A stretch of DNA of 64,000 nucleotides from Nostoc sp. UHCC 0702 (lineage in GTDB: Bacteria; Cyanobacteriota; Cyanobacteriia; Cyanobacteriales; Nostocaceae), in the NCBI GenBank assembly GCA_017164015.1, contig CP071065.1:124001-188000 (forward strand), read 5' to 3'. Positions within the stretch are counted from its first letter, which is position 1; every line of letters begins with the position of its first letter. Below, piece after piece: positions 1 to 8,326 of the stretch. The translations under genes and the position numbers were made by a program. The notes beneath the pieces are model-generated. The model had not been told where the DNA came from and made no database searches. It was given only the letters and a program-made list of their open reading frames with translations.

Positions 1-584
1 ATTTCTTCAAAGAATTCGCGGGGGGCGGTGGCGGCGGTGGGATTGCTGGGATAGTTGAAATAGAGAATTTTGGCTTGTTCGGCAACTTCGTCAGGAATGG
101 CGGCTAAATCAATTAACCAGTTATTTTCTGGTTTGAGAATCAAGCTGTGGACTTTGCCCCCAGCAATTACCGGGCCGCGAAAATGGGCGGGGTAAGCGGG
201 AGAAGGAACCAGTACTAAATCGCCTGGGTTAATATAAGCGATCGCCAGATGAGTTAACCCTTCTTTGGAACCGAGTAGCGGCAAAGCTTCACTATCGGGA
301 TCGAGAACAACATCATAGCGGCGACGATACCAGTCAGTGATGGCACGGCGAAAACTTGCGGTGCCTTCAAATGGGGGATAACCGTGATTGGCGGGATTTT
401 GTAAAGCAGCGATCGCCGCTTCTACCACTGGTTGTGGTGTGGCACCATCGGGGTTTCCCATGCCCAAGTCAATTAAATCTAGTCCTTGTTCCCGTGCCTT
501 GGCCTTAAGTTCGTCCAGACGGGCAAATACATAAGGTGGCAGTTTTTGTACGCGTTCTGCTGGGACAATCCAATCCAAACTCAT
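1..584 (-). CDS. PLP-dependent class I/II aminotransferase (partial, C-terminus beyond left edge)
   Basis: This is the first 194 codons of a fold-type I PLP aminotransferase; the gene runs out of the window at base 1. The reading frame begins MSLDWIVPAERVQKLPPYVF and contains the family features IDLGMGNPDG near residue 40 and NYPSNPT near residue 178 (cofactor and substrate binding). The Schiff-base lysine would lie outside the window. The closest family I recognise is the cyanobacterial LL-diaminopimelate/aspartate aminotransferase group, so a role in lysine or amino-acid synthesis is likely, but the exact substrate cannot be read. Its ATG overlaps the TGA of the upstream alcohol dehydrogenase by four bases (TCAT on the plus strand), so the two are probably translationally coupled. 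Confidence 0.85.
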   Translation of the reverse strand, partial: MSLDWIVPAERVQKLPPYVFARLDELKAKAREQGLDLIDLGMGNPDGATPQPVVEAAIAALQNPANHGYPPFEGTASFRRAITDWYRRRYDVVLDPDSEALPLLGSKEGLTHLAIAYINPGDLVLVPSPAYPAHFRGPVIAGGKVHSLILKPENNWLIDLAAIPDEVAEQAKILYFNYPSNPTAATAPREFFEE

Positions 585-1771
585 TCCTCAACCTCGTCAC
601 TTATTCCCCTTGTCAACACTCGACTTGTGGTGTCTCTACTATCTGTGGGTGCGGTAGTAGAAACCATCGCTGCCATTAACTGTTCTAATGCGACTTTAAA
701 TGGTAGACGATGAATGTCAGAATTGGGAGCTAAGGCAATTTCAGCGGCTGTTTGCAACTCGCTTAATGTGATGTTGCCCAATCCCAAATCACTTAATTTT
801 TGCGGCAATCCAATCTCTGCGTAAAACTTCAATAACTGCTGCCGTGCAGTTGCTGCTAGTTGATTGCCTTGAATCATTTCTTCTAAACGCAGTTGCACCA
901 AAATACCGTAGGCGACTTTTTCGCCGTGGATACTACCATGTCCTGCGATGTGGGTTAAACCGTTGTGTACAGCATGGGCTGCAACGGTACGACACTGCGC
1001 CCCACCTAATCCCCCAATTACCCCAGCTAATAAAACGGTGGCATCTACGACTTCTTGCCAAACCTCACTACCTGGCTGTTCTAGGGCAGCAGTTGACTTT
1101 TGCAATAAAATATCTCGCAAAACTCGCGCTTGTTGGACTGCGGAAATAATCAGAGTTTGTTGTAAATGCCCGCTGCTAACTGAAGCTTCGTACCACTTAG
1201 CGATCGCATCCCCAATACCAGCCACTAATGTACGTTGTGGTGCGGTTTGAATCAAGTCGTAATCGAGGATCAATAAATCTGGACAGCGAGACAGCGCCAC
1301 ATCATAGATAAATGCCCCCTGTGGGGAATATACATTTGAAAGGGCACTCCAAGCCGCACAGGTAGCCGCTGAGGTGGGAATTGTCACCACTGGCAACTCT
1401 AATTGATGAGCGACTAATTTAGCAGTATCCATTGCTTTGCCGCCACCAACACCGATAATTACATCGGCTTTATGTTCCTTGGCTGCTTTCCTTAAAGATT
1501 TCAGACTTGCTTCACAGCAATCTGCGCCATAATCAGCTTGGGCAATTTGCAACTGTTGTTTTTCTAAAATTGGTTGCAAACTTTCTTGGGCAATGGCAAG
1601 AGTCCGGCCTGCCACAATTAAGGGACGACTTCCCAAACGAGCAATTTCTGCTGCTGTTTCCTGCAACACACCAAAACCACGAATGACTTTTGCTGGGGCA
1701 ACCGCAAGCGTAAATAAAGAACTAGAGGTTTGAGTAGACAAAGTTTTAGTAGAAATTAATTGATTATCCAT
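581..1771 (-). CDS. Iron-containing alcohol dehydrogenase family protein (GldA-like)
   Basis: A 396-residue protein of the glycerol-dehydrogenase-like branch of the iron-dependent alcohol dehydrogenases. The glycine-rich NAD(P)-binding stretch VIIGVGGGKAMDTAK lies near residues 105-119 and is followed by the typical VVTIPTSAATCAAWS. Metal-ligand histidines are plausible in AAHAVHNGL and GHGSIHGEKV, around residues 265-285. The family oxidises or reduces small alcohols and polyols; the physiological substrate is not evident. The first about 15 residues (rich in Thr and Ser) look dispensable. The gene ends inside the start of the downstream aminotransferase (4-bp overlap), which implies a two-gene transcript. 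No Shine-Dalgarno motif is obvious at the ATG. Confidence 0.87.
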   Translation of the reverse strand: MDNQLISTKTLSTQTSSSLFTLAVAPAKVIRGFGVLQETAAEIARLGSRPLIVAGRTLAIAQESLQPILEKQQLQIAQADYGADCCEASLKSLRKAAKEHKADVIIGVGGGKAMDTAKLVAHQLELPVVTIPTSAATCAAWSALSNVYSPQGAFIYDVALSRCPDLLILDYDLIQTAPQRTLVAGIGDAIAKWYEASVSSGHLQQTLIISAVQQARVLRDILLQKSTAALEQPGSEVWQEVVDATVLLAGVIGGLGGAQCRTVAAHAVHNGLTHIAGHGSIHGEKVAYGILVQLRLEEMIQGNQLAATARQQLLKFYAEIGLPQKLSDLGLGNITLSELQTAAEIALAPNSDIHRLPFKVALEQLMAAMVSTTAPTDSRDTTSRVLTRGISDEVEE

Positions 1772-2549
1772 ATAAACTAGTTTGCCAAAACCTTGATATT
1801 TCTTAATTTAATTTTACTTGTGGCTGAGTATTCTTGTTTTCATCTTGCTTGGTGATGGTTATCACCTGAGTAAGTTGCTACTACCAGTAATCTTAGTGAC
1901 TGGGTACTGGGTACTAGGGACTGGGGATTAGGAAGAAATTTACTTAATCGAATGAGTTTCTCTTGCCAATTCCCAATACAGCACAAAGTACTTTGGAGGT
2001 GTAGCTTAACTTTCAGTAATGCCCATTAGCCTCAAATTGCGAACTATCAAAGTATTGAATAACCGTATATCCCACTAACAATACCACTCTTAGATACTCA
2101 GTAAAAGTATTTGGGACTTGGTGATTAGTCAGTTGTCACTGGTTAGCGTCAAAACAACTGGTCACTGAGCAGTATGCATCACTCATTACCAACACGCTGA
2201 TTTGATTGAGTTTTTGTCCATTAAGTAAAATTAGTAAATATTATCTTAATCTAAAAATCCCAAATATTGTATTGTGATATACAAAAAAAGCTATGTCATC
2301 CTGATAACAAGTCAAAGATTTCTACTCTATAGGAATATACTTACAGGTAAAGCAGCATAAGTTATTAAAAAGCTTCCTGGACAGAAAACACAATGAGTCC
2401 AGCAAGCAAGGATATGCGATCGCGAAGTTATATATGCAACACGGGAGATAAGGAGATAGGGGGATGGAGAGATGAGGGAGATAGTTCTTCATTGCTAACT
2501 CCTAACTCCTAACTCCTAACTCCTAACTCCTAACTCCTAACTCTTGTCA
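1772..2549. other. Long non-coding spacer with short tandem repeats
   Basis: About 780 AT-rich bases with no credible coding region. It holds degenerate copies of GGGACTG/GGGTACT heptamers around 1900-1935 and a perfect heptamer array at 2495-2543. It separates the aminotransferase unit from ycf51, both on the minus strand, so the promoter of the dehydrogenase gene should lie near its left end. Confidence 0.6.
2495..2543. repeat. Heptamer tandem repeat, 7 copies of CTAACTC
   Basis: Seven uninterrupted copies of the 7-mer CTAACTC end six bases before the stop codon of the Ycf51 gene. Such short tandemly repeated heptamers (STRR) are a known feature of Nostoc and Anabaena genomes. The same unit recurs in inverted form at 9240-9310. 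Confidence 0.9.
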
Positions 2550-3071
2550 TTAAGCAGTGGGTTTTGGCAACTGAGCAAATTTTTCTGGGTAAATCTCAAC
2601 TGAGATTTGTGGATCTTCACGCGTGGCCAGTGTTCGCTTGATTTGACCCAAGTAAAGTGGTACAGAAACACCGGGTTCTGGGTGTATGAGAGTACGGGCA
2701 CGAATCGTTAGATAATTGTCTCTCCGTGAACCTAAGCGACCATAAGAATATAGATTACTAGCTGCTTGACGCAGAGTAGCCTCTAATTGTGTGGGTGAAA
2801 TCTGGGGTGATGTAGCAATTACTGCTTGTGTTGCTCCATTGTCATAAACTAGAGTATATTTCACTGCTCCTGGAATTACAGTGCGGCTTAAAGGAACCAA
2901 TGAGAGTGCAAATAACCCACCCGTCAGCACCAGCATAAAGCCAGTCGTACCTACCAGCCGAAAGCGGATGCCCCATTTGAAAATAAAAGCCAGGACTGCT
3001 AAAGCAGCAAATACCACCGTAGCAATACCCGACCATTGGGTGTATTGAAGAAACTCAGCTGTTGTAAACAT
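2550..3071 (-). CDS. ycf51: Ycf51 family protein (DUF2518)
   Basis: A 173-residue membrane protein conserved in cyanobacteria and in red-algal plastids. Two hydrophobic segments occupy about residues 15-32 and 39-60. A soluble domain follows with the family's characteristic LVYDNGATQAVIA and the stretch RARTLIHPEPGVSVPLYLGQ. The length fits the family. Its function is unknown; conservation in plastids suggests a role linked to the photosynthetic membrane, which is inference only. It stands alone: a terminator hairpin lies upstream at 3262-3299 and an STRR array lies directly downstream. Confidence 0.88.
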   Translation of the reverse strand: MFTTAEFLQYTQWSGIATVVFAALAVLAFIFKWGIRFRLVGTTGFMLVLTGGLFALSLVPLSRTVIPGAVKYTLVYDNGATQAVIATSPQISPTQLEATLRQAASNLYSYGRLGSRRDNYLTIRARTLIHPEPGVSVPLYLGQIKRTLATREDPQISVEIYPEKFAQLPKPTA

Positions 3072-3261
3072 ACAGATTGGCTAGTCAAGTGTCTTGGCAT
3101 TAATTAGTGACACATTCATTTTACCTAGTGATTACACTTCGATAGTGATGCATAGTAATGATAAATAAAATGCTGGACAACTATAGCAACAGCCATATAG
3201 TATTTTGTTGATCACTACAATGCTAATCTAAGAAGCTAAATCATGACTATGCACTACTACC

Positions 3262-3299
3262 AAAAACCCCACTGCCGGAGGGGAGCAAGTGGGGTTTTT
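3262..3299 (-). terminator. Rho-independent terminator ending the hicAB unit
   Basis: A perfect 12-bp stem (3262-3273 paired with 3288-3299) with a 14-base loop. Its GC-rich core (CCCCACT) is flanked by A5 and T5, so it can work in either direction. It lies just past the stop of hicB on the minus strand and 190 bases before ycf51, so it most likely closes the toxin-antitoxin transcript. Confidence 0.85.
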
Positions 3300-3367
3300 A
3301 ATGATTTATAGATTGGTTGGAGAAGCTATCATACCTCATCAAAAAAAACCAAAATTGGAGAAATTAC

Positions 3368-3691
3368 TTAGCTAACGTACAGACACAAGCTTTTTTCAAC
3401 TATTGAGTTAAGGCTTTGTCCCTCTTTCTTAGCTTTAATTACAATTTTTTTGTGTAATTCGGGGTTGATTCTTACCATAAACTTACCTGAGAATGGTTTA
3501 TCAGGCTCTTCACCCCGTTCTTTACAGAAATCTAAATAATCATCTACTGAATCATAAAAAGCTTGCTTTAGCTCGCTTACACTACTACCTTGAAAAGTAA
3601 TCACATCCCGAATATTTATTACTTCTCCATGAAAAATTTCTGCCTCAGCATCAAATTCTACAACTGCTTCGTATCCTTTATATTTCATCAT
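3368..3691 (-). CDS. hicB: HicB family antitoxin
   Basis: A 107-residue antitoxin of the type II HicAB system. The N-terminal half (MKYKGYEAVVEFDAEAEIFHGEV) is the degenerate RNase-H-like HicB fold that masks the toxin. The C-terminal part (residues about 68-105, KFMVRINPELHKKIVIKAKKEG... ending SIVEKSLCLYV) is a ribbon-helix-helix DNA-binding domain, expected to repress the operon through the palindrome at 3968-3988. The gene overlaps the end of hicA by 14 bases, in the usual toxin-first order. Confidence 0.9.
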   Translation of the reverse strand: MMKYKGYEAVVEFDAEAEIFHGEVINIRDVITFQGSSVSELKQAFYDSVDDYLDFCKERGEEPDKPFSGKFMVRINPELHKKIVIKAKKEGQSLNSIVEKSLCLYVS

Positions 3692-3962
3692 TATCTGTCT
3701 TTGCTTCTTTAATACCCGCTTCTAATAAGAAACGACGCATAGACTTAACAGCCCCTTTATCAGTTTCTTTTTCGGGATGCGGTCTGTGAAATGTAGCTCT
3801 TATATCATTAAGAGCAAATCTAACTCTTGATCCTCTTCCTTGGGATACCTCAGCACCAAGGGCAATTAGCATAGCCTCAATATCATTCCAAGGGATATTG
3901 GATCTGATAGGGTCTCGAAAAATGGCATCAAGAGTTTTTTGATGCCTACTGTTAAGTTCCAT
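3678..3962 (-). CDS. hicA: HicA family mRNA interferase toxin
   Basis: A 94-residue toxin with a double-stranded-RNA-binding-like HicA fold, which stops growth by cleaving mRNA when unbound. The pattern GRGSRVRFALNDIRATFHRPHP followed by ETDKGAVKSMRRFLLEAGI is typical of this HicA subfamily; a histidine of the FHRPH motif (about residues 58-62) is the likely catalytic residue. It lies upstream of and overlaps hicB. The start ATG sits six bases from a perfect palindrome. All key features are present, so the pair looks intact. Confidence 0.88.
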   Translation of the reverse strand: MELNSRHQKTLDAIFRDPIRSNIPWNDIEAMLIALGAEVSQGRGSRVRFALNDIRATFHRPHPEKETDKGAVKSMRRFLLEAGIKEAKTDNDEI

Positions 3963-3967
3963 TTATA

Positions 3968-3988
3968 TAGTATCATGTAGTGATACTA
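3968..3988 (-). promoter_or_regulatory. Candidate HicB operator
   Basis: Perfect inverted repeat TAGTATCA-TGTAG-TGATACTA, located 6-26 bases upstream of the hicA start codon. Its position and symmetry fit autoregulation by the ribbon-helix-helix domain of HicB. Binding is inferred. Confidence 0.65.
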
Positions 3989-4376
3989 TCATTGACAAAA
4001 TTTGTCACACTTTGCCAAAAAAAATCAAATTAATTACATCACCAAAGTAAAAGCGGGTCTAACAATCTCCCTTGACCCGGTATATATAGCCTCGCTGACA
4101 TTGTAAAACTAAACCGCATAGTTTAATAACTAATCATACTTAGACGTGAAGCTAAAAGTTTTGGAAGTCCCTAGAACTGGCAGGTTATTAGAATTTAAAA
4201 CTAAACCGTTTAGTATGAAAATGAGTAAATTTTATTGATGCAGAGTACAACATATTCTCTGTAGTGTTTTTTTTCAGTAAATAACTGTATATATCAAGCT
4301 ATCTTGCTAGCAAAATAATGGCTTTTTGTTTACTTAATTTTAAAGTTTTTATAGCAAGCTTTGCTACTGAATATAC

Positions 4377-4480
4377 TATAGCAGTCCTAAATCAGTTGTG
4401 AGAATGAAAAAGGTTAAAAAGCTTATAAATACGTGCTTTTCATCTACGTATTTTCTCACGTTTAAATTCGGATTGCTATA
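4377..4480. mobile_element. MITE-like element, family A copy 1
   Basis: A 104-base element bounded by imperfect terminal inverted repeats of about 28 bases. The left end begins TATAGCAGTCCTAAATC; the complement of the right end begins TATAGCAATCCGAATTT. Both repeats end in GTGAGAA. The same termini occur at 16886-17015, 17257-17356, 33355-33481 and 45085-45211. TA ends suggest mobilisation by an IS630-type transposase (inference). Confidence 0.65.
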
Positions 4481-4591
4481 TTAGATATATTACTTTCGAG
4501 CAACTTTTACTGATTTTTTATGATGTGATTCTATCAAATATGAAGCAAGTTTATTAAAATAATCAAGTTTCAACTGCTGGAAAATCAACAA

Positions 4592-4620
4592 TATAAAAGG
4601 GCATCTATATCTAGATGCCC
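4592..4620 (-). terminator. Terminator-like hairpin downstream of the O-antigen-ligase-like gene
   Basis: An 8-bp perfect stem (4599-4606 with 4613-4620, GGGCATCT/AGATGCCC) with a 6-base loop. On the minus strand it is followed by TTTTATATT. It lies about 200 bases past the stop of the gene that ends at 4822. Confidence 0.6.
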
Positions 4621-4821
4621 GTCATGCAGGGAAACCCAAAAGGGTTGTCCTTACACCTTCCCAACTATCAGCAACAGTAGCTAACTTGCAATTAGCCACA
4701 CTCACAGTCACAATGTGAATATAGTCATATTATTAATAGATGTCTAAGAATGACTCCAGTGTAACCACTGAAACTGATTGAGGTTGTCTGATTGCTGTTG
4801 ATAGTCAAAATTACTGTCAAG

Positions 4822-6252
4822 TTAATTTTTATCAGTTATGAATTTTTCGTGTCGTTGATAGTGATGAACTATTCCACAAATAGCAGCCAAAAGTAACCAG
4901 GAGAGTGTATTCAAACGGAAATCGAATAGAGTTACATCTACTGTATTGAATAGCAACCAATTGATAAAGACTACAACATAACTAAAAAATATTAATCTAT
5001 CTTCTGAAGGTATATAGTTTGATTTCCGCAAAAGTTGGACACTGGCAAATAAAACCCAAGCAAGAAAGCCAAAAAATAACAAAGTACTGGGTAAACCAGT
5101 TTCAGCAGATAGCATCAAAAACAAGTTGTGGGGATGACCCAAGTCAATTTGCATTTGTGCTTTATAAAGTGCTGTGAAATTACGTAAACCCCAACCTGTC
5201 CAAGGATGTTGCTGAGTCAAAGACCAGGCAAACTCCCACTGAGTTTTCCGCATTAGGGCGACTGGTCTATCTGGATACATATCGTCGTTTAACCGCGCCC
5301 AAAAGAAAGCAGGAACAACCTGACGAAAAATTTGAGCTACTGATGAGGGGGCGAAAGCTGCCAAAAGGACGCTAGCCACGACACCAACGACACTACCCAC
5401 AAGCAGACGCCAACCTTGGTAAAGTGCATAAGCCAAACAGGCAACTATAGCGATCGCCCACCCATTGCGCGAATTAGTTAAAATCAAAGCGATAAAATTG
5501 CTAATTACTGCGACGGTTAAAAAGAGGATGGGTACTGGGGACTGGGGACTGGCGACTGGGGACTGGCGACTGGGGACTGAGGACTGAGGACTGGGGAATA
5601 GAAACTTGGAAAATCTCTTCCACATCCCTAATACCCAATCCCCAATACCCAATCGCCAATACCTAGTCCCCAATCGCCATTGTTCTAGCCACAAGCCTAA
5701 ACCTAGGGTAAAGACAATCCCTAGATAAGCTGCAAAGGTGTTGGCGTGCATGAAGATTCCAGCCATGCGCCCTGGTGGATCTCCTCCAGGTGCGATCGCC
5801 CAATCTAACACAATCCACAAAAACTGTAATTTCAAAGTCCAACCCAAAAACATCTGCCCGAAGCCCATAATCACTAATGGCATCGAACTTATAACTAAAA
5901 TCCAAGCTATATGGCGTAATTGGGTGATTGTTTGAATTAAAGCACTTAAACCAATAAAAACTAAGAAAAACGGAAATAAATTAAATAAGCCCAGGAAAGC
6001 CTCTGTTTTTTCATAGGCAAACCCGGCAGAAACGAATAGTAAAACACTCCAAAGGGCAAATCCCCAATTGAGGGGGAGGCTGATAATTGTACGGTTTCTT
6101 CGCAGCCAAGTGATAAAGGCTGCAAGAATTATACTGACAGCCCCCAAAAACGGACTCAATGGAAAAATCAGCAGCCCAATTTGCAGGCAATTCCAAGGTG
6201 TTTGTAAATCAGGGTGGGGATGGTAAAAAGCTAACTTCAAGCTGGCTCCCAA
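4822..6252 (-). CDS. O-antigen ligase / IctB-like polytopic membrane protein
   Basis: A 476-residue protein with about ten to twelve transmembrane segments and the Wzy_C/O-antigen-ligase core. That core includes the large periplasmic loop with NDDMYPDRPVALMRKTQWEF and HPWTGWGLRNF, followed by GHPHNLFLMLSAETG. Family members ligate or polymerise cell-surface polysaccharides; cyanobacterial relatives have been called IctB-type and were once proposed to take part in bicarbonate uptake, so the substrate is uncertain. Residues about 187-241 (WRLGTRYWRLGIGDW then SPQSSVPSRQSPVASPQSP) are a translated short tandem repeat inserted between two membrane helices. The first codons overlap the end of the YaaW-family gene by 16 bases, which suggests coupled translation. 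Confidence 0.82.
   Translation of the reverse strand: MGASLKLAFYHPHPDLQTPWNCLQIGLLIFPLSPFLGAVSIILAAFITWLRRNRTIISLPLNWGFALWSVLLFVSAGFAYEKTEAFLGLFNLFPFFLVFIGLSALIQTITQLRHIAWILVISSMPLVIMGFGQMFLGWTLKLQFLWIVLDWAIAPGGDPPGRMAGIFMHANTFAAYLGIVFTLGLGLWLEQWRLGTRYWRLGIGDWVLGMWKRFSKFLFPSPQSSVPSRQSPVASPQSPVPILFLTVAVISNFIALILTNSRNGWAIAIVACLAYALYQGWRLLVGSVVGVVASVLLAAFAPSSVAQIFRQVVPAFFWARLNDDMYPDRPVALMRKTQWEFAWSLTQQHPWTGWGLRNFTALYKAQMQIDLGHPHNLFLMLSAETGLPSTLLFFGFLAWVLFASVQLLRKSNYIPSEDRLIFFSYVVVFINWLLFNTVDVTLFDFRLNTLSWLLLAAICGIVHHYQRHEKFITDKN
5529..5690. repeat. Heptamer-type tandem repeat inside a coding region
   Basis: Copies of GGGACTG, GCGACTG and GAGGACT at about 5535-5600, followed by a mirrored set of CCCAATAC/CCAATCG units up to 5690. 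The whole stretch keeps the reading frame of the membrane protein and adds about 55 residues. Confidence 0.85.
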
Positions 6253-7079
6253 GATTCCGAACGAGTCAGACGAATTTGCGCTAAAGCAAAAATGGTGGGG
6301 ATTATTCTACCATAGTTAGTGGCGATCGCTCTCCACCCTAAATCTGCAAAAAACCAACCCCACATCGCTGGCCCTACGAAGGCAAACATACTACGGGCTG
6401 CTCCATAACGAGCTGCACTCGCAGTCATCCCCCGCCGTGCCATTTGTACTGCTACATAGTTTTTAAACTGTATTGTCGCTGCTTGTGAGCCTGTAATTGC
6501 TGCTTCCTTGGCTACTTGATAGGTAGCAAAGTGTATGGCAAATTGACGGGCGATTTGTTTAAGAACAAATGGCTGAAGGAGGGTAGTTACAGCCAATGCA
6601 CTACCGCCTTTGAAAAGTAATCCCAAGGGGTCACGTTGCAATAAAAGTGGTAGCGGTTGTTTGAGTTCTGATTTCACCAGATGATGCTGCACCCGCGCTG
6701 TCAATTTTTGCTTTTCCTGTTCCGGCAATTTTTTCCACACTTGCCCTAACAGATGTAAAAATACTTCTGCTTCTAAATCAACGGTTGTCAGTTGATTAGA
6801 ATAGGCAATTTTCAAATATTTACATACTTGAATCAGTGCTTGTCGGTAACTTACCTGGTTTGTGCGTCCCCGTAATACCGTTATCCCATCTGCCGCCAAA
6901 AACCGAAAGCGATTTTCTAAGGTGTCTAGCCAAGCTTTGCGGTCTTGACTTTGGACATCGATAGGTTCTGGTGTATGAACATAATCTAGGGGATTAAACT
7001 TACGACTAAACAGAATTGCTGTTAAATCCTGCAATTCATCTTCTGTTGCTAGCTCAAGCGCCGCCCTCAGCTCATCCAA
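6237..7079 (-). CDS. YaaW family protein (UPF0174)
   Basis: A 280-residue protein that resembles E. coli YaaW along most of its length: an N-terminal helical part (MDELRAALELATEDELQDLTAIL), a middle domain with SYRQALIQVCKYLKI and LLGQVWKKLPEQEKQKL, and a C-terminal part rich in small and hydrophobic residues (FAFVGPAMWGWFFADLGWRA, about residues 230-250) that could associate with membranes. The biochemical role of the family is not established. The gene overlaps the following polysaccharide-ligase-like gene by 16 bases. It is divergent from the FAD oxidoreductase at 7268. Confidence 0.8.
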   Translation of the reverse strand: MDELRAALELATEDELQDLTAILFSRKFNPLDYVHTPEPIDVQSQDRKAWLDTLENRFRFLAADGITVLRGRTNQVSYRQALIQVCKYLKIAYSNQLTTVDLEAEVFLHLLGQVWKKLPEQEKQKLTARVQHHLVKSELKQPLPLLLQRDPLGLLFKGGSALAVTTLLQPFVLKQIARQFAIHFATYQVAKEAAITGSQAATIQFKNYVAVQMARRGMTASAARYGAARSMFAFVGPAMWGWFFADLGWRAIATNYGRIIPTIFALAQIRLTRSESWEPA

Positions 7080-7195
7080 TTTCCCTTCCTCTCTTCCGTA
7101 CAGCTTTCCTGTACCCTATTCTACTATTAGCTTTCAGCAGTCATCAGTAGTTATGTTGTCAGTTGTCAGTTGTCATTTGTCATTTGTTCAGTTGA

Positions 7196-7246
7196 TCACT
7201 GACCACTAACTACTGGCCACTGACCACTGACCACTGACCACTGACC
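7196..7246. repeat. Heptamer tandem repeat (TGACCAC)
   Basis: Degenerate then perfect copies of TGACCAC lie in the divergent promoter region between the YaaW-family gene and the FAD oxidoreductase, ending about 20 bases upstream of the latter's ATG. Related TTGTCAG/TCATTTG units lie at 7150-7190. Confidence 0.85.
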
Positions 7247-7267
7247 ATTCACAAAGGACGATTAATA

Positions 7268-8326
7268 ATGACCGATGTTGCAGTAATTGGTGCAGGGATG
7301 GCGGGTTTAGTCTGCGCTCAACAGTTAAATCAAGCGGGATATTCAGTAATAGTTGTGGAAAAGTCCCGTGGGTTGGGGGGACGAGTCGCCACCCGCCGCT
7401 TGCATGAAACTTGGGCAGATCATGGTGCATGTTATCTGAAGCCCAAAGGTGAATTGTTGGGAAATTTTGTAGAATTGTTGCGCGATCGCCATATTTTAGA
7501 AGTCTGGACAGACACAGTTTACCAACTCAAACCCAACTCAGAACTCAGCCAGAACTCTGCACCTCGTTATGTTGCGCCTGCGGGAATGAGTGCGATCGCT
7601 AAATTTCTGGCCCCAGGTTTGGATATTTTGCAAAATCAGCGTGTCGTAGCCATTAACCAAACTCCTGAAAATAGTTGGCGTTTGACGCTGGAATCTAGCT
7701 TTGAAGAATTAACCGCTAAAGCTTTAGTCCTGGCGATTCCTGCACCTCAAGCGTTGATGCTGTTGGCACCTTTGGGTGAAAGTGTATTGGGCAAAGAGTT
7801 TTTAGCTAACTTGAGTTCTGTAGAATTTTACCCTTGTATTAGTGCGATCGCTGGCTACCCTATGACAGTGCGATCGCTTCCCCACTGGAAAGCCCTGAAT
7901 TTTGTAGATGATGCTGTTCTCGGATGGATCGGTTTCGATAGCAGCAAGCGCCCCAATCCTCAGCAACCTGTGTTTGTATTGCAAAGTAGTGCTAATTTTG
8001 CTCAACTTCACCTAGAGTCATCAGATTTACAACCTGTAGCACAAGAAATGTTGCAACATGCAGCCGATAGTTTGGGACTTCCTTGGCTAGCGACACCTGA
8101 GTGGTTGCAAGTGCATCGTTGGCGCTACGCCTTTCCTAGTCGTCCTTGGCAAGAAGCCGTTTTATCTGCCAGTACTTCCTTACCTTTAGTGTGTTGTGGT
8201 GATTGGTGTGGTGGCAATCTGGTAGAAGGTGCAATGCTTTCTGGGCTAGCCGCATCTGTAGAAATTAACAATCAGCTGTATCAGTTACTTCTACCTAATA
8301 TGAACTTTTTCAAAGTTTTTACTTAA
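7268..8326 (+). CDS. Renalase-like FAD-dependent oxidoreductase
   Basis: A 352-residue flavoprotein of the amine-oxidase/renalase-like group. The dinucleotide-binding motif VAVIGAGMAGLVCAQQL is at residues 4-20, followed by the acidic VVEKSRGLGGRVATRR (about 29-44). A second FAD contact region is visible at the C-terminus, CCGDWCGGNLVEGAMLSG (about 317-334). Such proteins oxidise dihydropyridine or amine substrates; in cyanobacteria the substrate is unknown. The ATG at 7268 follows the repeat array and the weak ribosome-binding sequence AAAGGAC. Confidence 0.85.
   Translation: MTDVAVIGAGMAGLVCAQQLNQAGYSVIVVEKSRGLGGRVATRRLHETWADHGACYLKPKGELLGNFVELLRDRHILEVWTDTVYQLKPNSELSQNSAPRYVAPAGMSAIAKFLAPGLDILQNQRVVAINQTPENSWRLTLESSFEELTAKALVLAIPAPQALMLLAPLGESVLGKEFLANLSSVEFYPCISAIAGYPMTVRSLPHWKALNFVDDAVLGWIGFDSSKRPNPQQPVFVLQSSANFAQLHLESSDLQPVAQEMLQHAADSLGLPWLATPEWLQVHRWRYAFPSRPWQEAVLSASTSLPLVCCGDWCGGNLVEGAMLSGLAASVEINNQLYQLLLPNMNFFKVFT

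Larger units (their letters stand above)
3989..4821. other. Long AT-rich spacer with a MITE-like element and a terminator
   Basis: About 830 bases without a convincing gene. It contains the hicAB promoter side, a MITE-like element at 4377-4480 and a minus-strand terminator at 4592-4620. A short minus-strand stretch at 4640-4730 could encode Cys/Asp/Glu-rich residues but is broken by stops. Confidence 0.55.

Noticed and set aside
4640..4730. Cys/Asp/Glu-rich micro-ORF on the minus strand (CDCECG)
   Set aside because: There is no start codon in frame before a stop, so it is not a supportable gene.
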